This document shows positions 55,959 to 64,000 of a stretch of 64,000 nt of DNA, in pieces. A program made the translations under genes and the position numbers. Position 1 is the stretch's first letter. Every line of letters starts with the position of its first letter. Origin of the DNA: JAXLRU01 sp046330935 (lineage in GTDB: Bacteria; Actinomycetota; Actinomycetes; Actinomycetales; Kineosporiaceae); the NCBI GenBank assembly GCA_046330935.1, contig JAXLRU010000005.1, positions 372,001 to 436,000 on the forward strand, written 5' to 3'. The notes below the pieces were generated by a model. That model made no database searches and had not been told where the DNA came from. It was given only the letters and a program-made list of their open reading frames with translations.

Positions 55959-57419
55959 GTGAGCGAGCAGGTGCCCTCGGCCCCCTTGAAGCTGTGGGGC
56001 GGGCGTTTCGCCTCCGGTCCGGCCCAGGCGCTGGAGGCGCTGTCGGCGTCGGTCCACTTCGACTGGGTGCTGGCGCCCTACGACCTCGCGGGCTCCCGGG
56101 CGCACGCACGAGTGCTGCGCGGCGCGGGCCTGCTCACCGACGACGAGCTCGCCACCATGATCGCGGGGCTCGACGCCCTGGAGGCCGACGTGGCCTCGGG
56201 CGCCTTCGTCGGCACCCCCGCCGACGAGGACGTCCACACGGCCCTGGAGCGCGGGCTGATCGAGCGGGTCGGCCCCGAGATCGGCGGCAAGCTGCGCGCC
56301 GGGCGCTCCCGCAACGACCAGGTCGCGACGCTGTACCGGATGTACCTGCGCGACAGGGCGCGGGCGGTGGCCGATCAGCTGCTCGCGCTCGTCGACGCGC
56401 TGCTCGCCCAGGCGCAGTCCCACCCCCTCGCGCCGATGCCCGGCCGCACCCACTTCCAGCACGCCCAGCCGGTCCTGCTGGCCCACCACCTGCAGGCGCA
56501 CGCGCACGCCCTCGTCCGCGACGTGCACCGCCTGGCCGACTGGGACCGCCGCGCCGACGAGTCGCCGTACGGCTCTGGCGCCCTGGCCGGGTCCTCGCTG
56601 GGGTTGGACCCGCAGGCGGTGGCCCGCGACCTCGGGTTCTCCACCTCCAGCGACAACTCGATCGACGGCACAGCCGCGCGGGACGTCGTCGCGGAGTTCG
56701 CCTTCGTCCTGGCGATGTCGGCGGTCGACGTGTCGCGGATCGCCGAGGAGGTGATCGTCTGGACGACGGCCGAGTTCGGGTTCGCGCGCCTGGACGACGC
56801 CTTCGCCACCGGGTCCTCGATCATGCCGCAGAAGAAGAACCCCGACGTCGCCGAGCTCGCTCGCGGCAAGGCGGGGCGGCTCATCGGCAACCTCGCGGGC
56901 CTGCTGGGCACGCTCAAGGCGCTGCCGTTGGCGTACAACCGCGACCTGCAGGAGGACAAGGAGCCGGTGATGGACTCCGTCGACCAGCTCCTGCTCGTCC
57001 TGCCCGCGTTCACCGGCATGATCGCCACCATCACCTTCGACACCGACCGGATGGCCGCGTTGGCGCCGGCCGGCTTCTCGCTCGCCACCGACATCGCGGA
57101 GTGGCTGGTCCGGCGCGGCGTCCCGTTCCGCGTGGCCCACGAGGTGGCGGGGGCATGCGTGCGCGAGTGCGAGGCGGGCGGCAAGGAGCTGCACGAGCTG
57201 ACCGACGACGAGCTGGCGGCGATCAGCGAGCACCTCACGCCCGAGGTCCGCGACGTCCTCGACGTCGGGGGGTCCCTCGCCTCCCGCGACGGTCGTGGTG
57301 GCACCGCCCCCGTGCGGGTCGGCGAACAGCGGGCCCGGCTGGTGGAGCGGGTCGAGGCACTGCGCGGGTGGACGCGGCGTCCGGTCACGCCGGTGGCCCG
57401 GCGCCTGGCCGGCGCCTGA
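55959..57419 (+). CDS. argH: Argininosuccinate lyase
   Basis: Last step of arginine synthesis, releasing fumarate. 486 residues of the fumarase/aspartase superfamily. WGGRFASGPA, DEDVHTALE, GRSRNDQVATLYRMYLRD, the signature GSSIMPQKKNPDVAELAR, and DLQEDKEPVMDS are present. GTG 55959 follows AAGGGA; GTG 55926 is in frame but has no family sequence. The 76-base gap after argR holds no argG or argF. Confidence 0.95.
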   Translation: MSEQVPSAPLKLWGGRFASGPAQALEALSASVHFDWVLAPYDLAGSRAHARVLRGAGLLTDDELATMIAGLDALEADVASGAFVGTPADEDVHTALERGLIERVGPEIGGKLRAGRSRNDQVATLYRMYLRDRARAVADQLLALVDALLAQAQSHPLAPMPGRTHFQHAQPVLLAHHLQAHAHALVRDVHRLADWDRRADESPYGSGALAGSSLGLDPQAVARDLGFSTSSDNSIDGTAARDVVAEFAFVLAMSAVDVSRIAEEVIVWTTAEFGFARLDDAFATGSSIMPQKKNPDVAELARGKAGRLIGNLAGLLGTLKALPLAYNRDLQEDKEPVMDSVDQLLLVLPAFTGMIATITFDTDRMAALAPAGFSLATDIAEWLVRRGVPFRVAHEVAGACVRECEAGGKELHELTDDELAAISEHLTPEVRDVLDVGGSLASRDGRGGTAPVRVGEQRARLVERVEALRGWTRRPVTPVARRLAGA

Positions 57420-57424
57420 CCCCC

Positions 57425-58054
57425 GTGCCGCACTGGGCGCCCGACCCGGCGCAGCACGTGCTCGACGTCGCCCGGGAGCTCCTGGGTGCGCGGGTCGTGT
57501 CGACCCTCGGCGAGGGCGCGCAACGGGTGGTGGTGCGGCTGACGGAGGTCGAGGCGTACGGGGGGCAGGAGGATCCCGGCTCGCACGCCGCGCGGGGCCA
57601 GACGCGGCGCAACGCGGTCATGTTCGGACCCCCGGGACGCCTGTACGTGTACTTCACCTACGGCATGCACTGGTGCGCCAACGTCGTGTGCGGCCCGGAG
57701 GGGACGGCGTCCGCCGTGCTGCTCCGGGCGGGGGAGGTCGTCGAGGGTGCCCACCTGGCGGCCTCGCGGCGCCCGGCCTGTCGGCGGCCCGTGGACCTTG
57801 CGCGGGGCCCGGCGCGACTCGCCACGGCCCTCGGCCTCAGCGGCGCGCAGGACGGCCTCGACCTCACGTCGCAGGCGTCACCGGTGTGGCTCGAGCCCGG
57901 GCCCGGGGTGCCCGTGTCGACGGTGCGCACCGGGCCGCGGGTCGGCGTCGCGGGCCCCGGAGGCGACGGCGTGCGCTTCCCCTGGCGGCTGTGGTCGCAG
58001 GGGGAGGCCACGGTGTCGCCCTACCGTGCGGCGGTCGCGCGTCGGCGGACCTGA
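57425..58054 (+). CDS. 3-methyladenine DNA glycosylase (MPG/AAG family)
   Basis: 209-residue AAG-type base-excision enzyme. ARELLGARVV, VRLTEVEAYGGQEDPGSHA (catalytic Glu), VMFGPPGRLYVYFTYGMHWCANVV and DLARGPARLATALGL match the family. GTG 57425, six bases after the argH stop, has no ribosome site of its own and may be translationally coupled. The argH-MPG-tyrS neighbourhood recurs in actinobacteria. Confidence 0.9.
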   Translation: MPHWAPDPAQHVLDVARELLGARVVSTLGEGAQRVVVRLTEVEAYGGQEDPGSHAARGQTRRNAVMFGPPGRLYVYFTYGMHWCANVVCGPEGTASAVLLRAGEVVEGAHLAASRRPACRRPVDLARGPARLATALGLSGAQDGLDLTSQASPVWLEPGPGVPVSTVRTGPRVGVAGPGGDGVRFPWRLWSQGEATVSPYRAAVARRRT

Positions 58055-58149
58055 GGGCCGCTCGCTACGTTTGGCGCGGGCGCCGGCGCACCGATGCCGC
58101 CGGCGGGTCGAGGGCCGTCATGGTGGCGGCCGTGGAGAGGACGACAGCG

Positions 58150-59424
58150 GTGAGCGAGACGGTCGACGTCCTGGACGAGCTTCAGTGGCGGGGCCTCGTG
58201 GCGGTGTCCACGGACCTCGAGGCGCTGGGCGAGGCGTTCCGCGCCGGGCCGGTGACCTACTACTGCGGGTTCGATCCCACGGCGCCCAGCCTTCACATGG
58301 GCAACCTCGTGCAGTTGCTGACGATGCGTCGCCTCCAGAACGCCGGGCACCGGCCGCTGGCCCTCGTCGGTGGCGCGACCGGCCTGATCGGTGATCCGCG
58401 GATGTCGGGGGAGCGCGTCCTCAACGACCGCGAGACCGTCGCGGCCTGGGTGGACAAGCTGCGGGACCAGGTGAGCCGATTCCTCGACGTCGAGGGCCCC
58501 GCCGCGGCGCGGTTGGTCAACAACCTGGACTGGACGGCGCCGATGTCGGCCATCGACTTCCTGCGGGACGTCGGCAAGCACTTCCGGGTGAACCGGATGC
58601 TCGCCAAGGAGGCCGTCAGCGCCCGCCTCAACTCCGAGGCGGGGATCAGCTTCACCGAGTTCAGCTACCAGATCCTGCAGGGGATGGACTTCCTGGAGCT
58701 GCACCGCCGCTACGGCTGCACCCTCCAGACCGGTGGGTCCGACCAGTGGGGCAACCTCACCTCGGGCACCGACCTCATCCACCGGGTGACGGGGGCCAGC
58801 GTGCACGCGCTGGCCACGCCGATCGTCACCAAGGCCGACGGGACGAAGTTCGGCAAGACGGAGGGCGGGGCGATCTGGCTCGACGCCGAGATGACCAGCC
58901 CGTACGCCTTCTACCAGTTCTGGCTGAACGCCGAGGACGCCAAGGTCGTCGACTACCTCAAGACGTTCACGTTCCTGGACCGGGGGCAGATCGACGAGCT
59001 GGCTGCGGCGACGGCGGATCGGCCCCAGGCCAGGGCGGCCCAGCAGGCCCTCGCGGCGGAGGTCACGACGCTGGTCCACGGAACCGAGGCGACGGCTCGC
59101 GTCCGGGACGCGTCGGCGGCCCTGTTCGGTCGGGGGGAGCTGGCGGCCCTGGACGCCGCCACCCTCGCCGACGCCCTCGCAGAGATCCCCGGCGTCAGTG
59201 CCCCTCGGTCGGCACTGCCCGTCGCGCAGCTGCTCGCCGAGACGGGTCTCGTGGCGAGCAGGTCCGCGGGCAGGCGCACGATCAAGGAGGGCGGGGCGTA
59301 CGTGAACAACGTCAAGGTCCTCGACGAGGACGCCGTGGTGTCCCCGGAGGATGCGCTGGCCGGCCGCTGGCTGGTGCTGCGGCGTGGGCGCCGCTCGCTC
59401 GCCGCGGTAGATCTCGCTCAGTGA
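58150..59424 (+). CDS. tyrS: Tyrosyl-tRNA synthetase
   Basis: Class I synthetase, 424 residues. Rossmann core with the HIGH-type motif PTAPSLHMGN and the KMSKS-type KFGKT; YCGFDPTAPSL and QTGGSDQWGNLTSG are the tyrosine-pocket sequences. A C-terminal S4 domain follows (SRSAGRRTIKEGGAYVNNVKV). GTG 58150 gives a typical N-terminus (SETVDVLDELQWRGL); an ATG at 58120 in the same frame is the alternative. Confidence 0.94.
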   Translation: MSETVDVLDELQWRGLVAVSTDLEALGEAFRAGPVTYYCGFDPTAPSLHMGNLVQLLTMRRLQNAGHRPLALVGGATGLIGDPRMSGERVLNDRETVAAWVDKLRDQVSRFLDVEGPAAARLVNNLDWTAPMSAIDFLRDVGKHFRVNRMLAKEAVSARLNSEAGISFTEFSYQILQGMDFLELHRRYGCTLQTGGSDQWGNLTSGTDLIHRVTGASVHALATPIVTKADGTKFGKTEGGAIWLDAEMTSPYAFYQFWLNAEDAKVVDYLKTFTFLDRGQIDELAAATADRPQARAAQQALAAEVTTLVHGTEATARVRDASAALFGRGELAALDAATLADALAEIPGVSAPRSALPVAQLLAETGLVASRSAGRRTIKEGGAYVNNVKVLDEDAVVSPEDALAGRWLVLRRGRRSLAAVDLAQ

Positions 59425-59525
59425 CGGAGGGGACGTCCGCGGTGTCGCGCACCGGTGGGGCGACTGTCGTCGGTGACGCCGCAGGTGCCTGAGATGCCCG
59501 TTTGGCCCCGATGCCTCACCTGGAT

Positions 59526-59554
59526 TTGACCTCGCGGACGCCTGTCTTTAATGT
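59526..59554 (+). promoter_or_regulatory. rRNA promoter P1
   Basis: TTGACC (59526-59531), 17-bp spacer, TAATGT (59549-59554). Ideal spacing and the same -35 hexamer as the second promoter 225 bases downstream. Confidence 0.7.
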
Positions 59555-59750
59555 TCTTCCTGTCGCCCGGTGAGGGAGGACGCGGACAGCGAGTCGGAGT
59601 GATCCGGCCAAGCTGATCGAGGCCCAAGGTCTTGGATCACCACGTTGGCCGTTCCCTGCGGGTTCGTGGATCATGTTCTGCCTTCGGGTGGGTGTGGTGT
59701 GCGGTCTTCTGGTTCCGGATGGGTTGGTCTGGTTCGCTTCGGCGGGTGGG

Positions 59751-59779
59751 TTGACCTGGTGGGGTTGGGAGAGTAAGGT
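59751..59779 (+). promoter_or_regulatory. rRNA promoter P2
   Basis: TTGACC (59751-59756), 17-bp spacer, TAAGGT (59774-59779), placing a start near 59786 and a leader of ~290 bases ahead of 16S. Together with P1 it forms the usual tandem rRNA promoter arrangement. Confidence 0.75.
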
Positions 59780-59827
59780 AGAAGGGTTGCCCCGGAGCTG
59801 GTTGAGAGACTGGTGATGGTGGGTGTG

Positions 59828-59842
59828 TGTGGCTTGAGAACT
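59828..59842 (+). promoter_or_regulatory. Leader boxA-like antitermination element
   Basis: The 15-mer TGTGGCTTGAGAACT occurs here in the leader and again, identically, at 62026-62040 in the 16S-23S spacer. Repetition ahead of both rRNAs is what is expected of a Nus/boxA antitermination element. Confidence 0.6.
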
Positions 59843-60072
59843 CAACAGCGTGCCGATTGTCGATGCCAAAGTTTTACCTCGTTGGCATTGCTGGGCTTGT
59901 TGCCTCGTTGTGGGGCGTGGGTCTGGTGGTGTCACGATTCCTTTGGGAACGACGGTGGATGACTCTTTATGGGTTGTCCGGACAACTGTCGAGCCAGCCT
60001 GATCATCCTTCGCGGGGTGGTTGGGGTTCTCTGTTTCCTCGCGCATCTTTCGGGGTGTGTGGGGGTTGTTCA

Positions 60073-61597
<1,525 letters not shown>

Positions 61598-61728
61598 AGC
61601 GTTCTGGCCGGCTCGTTCGCGGGTTGGTCCAGGGGCCATGCCTCCACCGAGTGTGTGGGGGGTGGTTGCTCAAGGGTGGAACATCGACATGGATGCTGGC
61701 TGGTGCTGGTGTCCGTGGTACCCGCGCC

Positions 61729-61853
61729 GCCGCGCGCGCGGCGCGCGCGCGCGCCTGCCTGCCGCTGCCTGCGTAGCGCGCGCGCGCGCGCGCGCGCGCC
61801 GCGCCTGCCTGCCCCCCGCGCGCGCGCGCGCGCGCGCGCGCGCGCGCGCGCGC
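61729..61853 (+). repeat. Alternating CG dinucleotide tracts in the rRNA spacer
   Basis: Three runs of almost pure CG repeats lie at about 61729-61754, 61776-61799 and 61817-61853, separated by CTGCCTGCC-type segments (61755-61771, 61804-61816). The longest run has ~18 CG units. Such tracts favour left-handed DNA and strong hairpins in RNA. They could be genuine or an assembly/PCR artefact. Confidence 0.85.
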
Positions 61854-62025
61854 CTCCTTTGTGGGGGTGTGTGGGTGGGAAAGCGGTGCTGGTGGGGTTG
61901 GTGTCTGGGGCACGCTGTTGGGTCCTGAGGTCACACACGGTGTGTGTGGTCTGGTCAGGGCTGGCCTGTTTCGTGGACTGCCTGCTGGTGTGGGTGTGCG
62001 CGATGGTGTGGGCTGGTGGTCTGGT

Positions 62026-62040
62026 TGTGGCTTGAGAACT
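62026..62040 (+). promoter_or_regulatory. Spacer boxA-like antitermination element
   Basis: Second exact copy of TGTGGCTTGAGAACT found in the leader at 59828. It is placed ~50 bases ahead of the 23S gene. Confidence 0.55.
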
Positions 62041-62091
62041 GCATAGTGGACGCGAGCATCTTTCTTCTGTTATCTGTGGTTGATTTTTGAT

Positions 62092-64000
<1,909 letters not shown>

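Larger units (their letters stand above)
59425..60072 (+). other. Upstream and leader region of the rRNA operon
   Basis: 648 bases without a protein gene; base composition drops compared with the coding DNA. It holds two tandem promoters and an antitermination-like box (listed separately). The rest is leader RNA that presumably pairs with spacer sequence for 16S processing. I see no tRNA or coding signal. Confidence 0.75.

Noticed and set aside
61731..61853. CG-rich repeats in the spacer as a CRISPR or a coding region
   Set aside because: There are no regular repeat-spacer units and no coding similarity; the frames there are just dinucleotide repeats.

Overview
The window is a high-G+C stretch of an actinobacterial (Actinomycetota) chromosome. 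Supporting this are the base composition, frequent GTG starts, GTGA/ATGA stop-start overlaps, leaderless -10 signals right before start codons, the wag31-type DivIVA and SepF next to ftsZ, and a 16S rRNA of actinobacterial type with no tRNA in the 16S-23S spacer. The 16S looks closest to the Kineosporia/Kineococcus-like or neighbouring Micrococcales groups, but I cannot resolve this without a search.

Layout. Positions 1-3077 (minus strand) hold a MoxR ATPase / DUF58 / transglutaminase-like (TgpA) operon that runs off the left edge. Positions 3652-22978 hold the division and cell-wall (dcw) cluster: mraZ (behind a promoter overlapped by four TGGAG MraZ boxes), rsmH, ftsL-like, ftsI, murE, murF, mraY, a divergent murD-like gene, ftsW, murG, murC, ftsQ, ftsZ, yggS, sepF, yggT and divIVA, closed by a perfect 15-bp-stem terminator. 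Positions 23118-25555 hold yggU, a TraR/DksA zinc-finger gene, lspA and an RluD-type pseudouridine synthase. On the minus strand (25566-27902) lies a zinc-ribbon membrane protein paired with an SPFH/GYF protein. dnaE and a small membrane protein follow, then divergent ybaK and a hisD-C-B-x-hisA(priA) operon lacking hisH and hisF, followed by RidA, SseB and an MFS gene. infC (probable ATC start, attenuated leader), rpmI, rplT and a SpoU methyltransferase come next. Two tandem PhoD-like phosphatases precede pheS-pheT-SDR, then argC-J-B-D-R-H (no argF or argG), a MPG-type DNA glycosylase and tyrS. The right end is an rRNA operon: two tandem promoters, a complete 16S, a spacer with striking alternating CG tracts, and a 23S cut by the right edge.

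Sequence quality. Many conserved genes are interrupted by single-base shifts, mostly in G/C runs. They are densest from 9390 to 12660 (murE 3' end, murF, mraY, murD-like), with isolated ones in DUF58, ridA, MFS, rpmI, rplT, the SpoU methyltransferase and the SDR. Most of these genes are essential and the protein motifs survive on both sides of each shift, so I read them as base-calling or assembly errors rather than decay.

The most interesting biological signal is the murD position. The encoded protein is MurD-like in layout but appears to have lost the ATP-binding loop and other ligase residues at places a frameshift does not explain.
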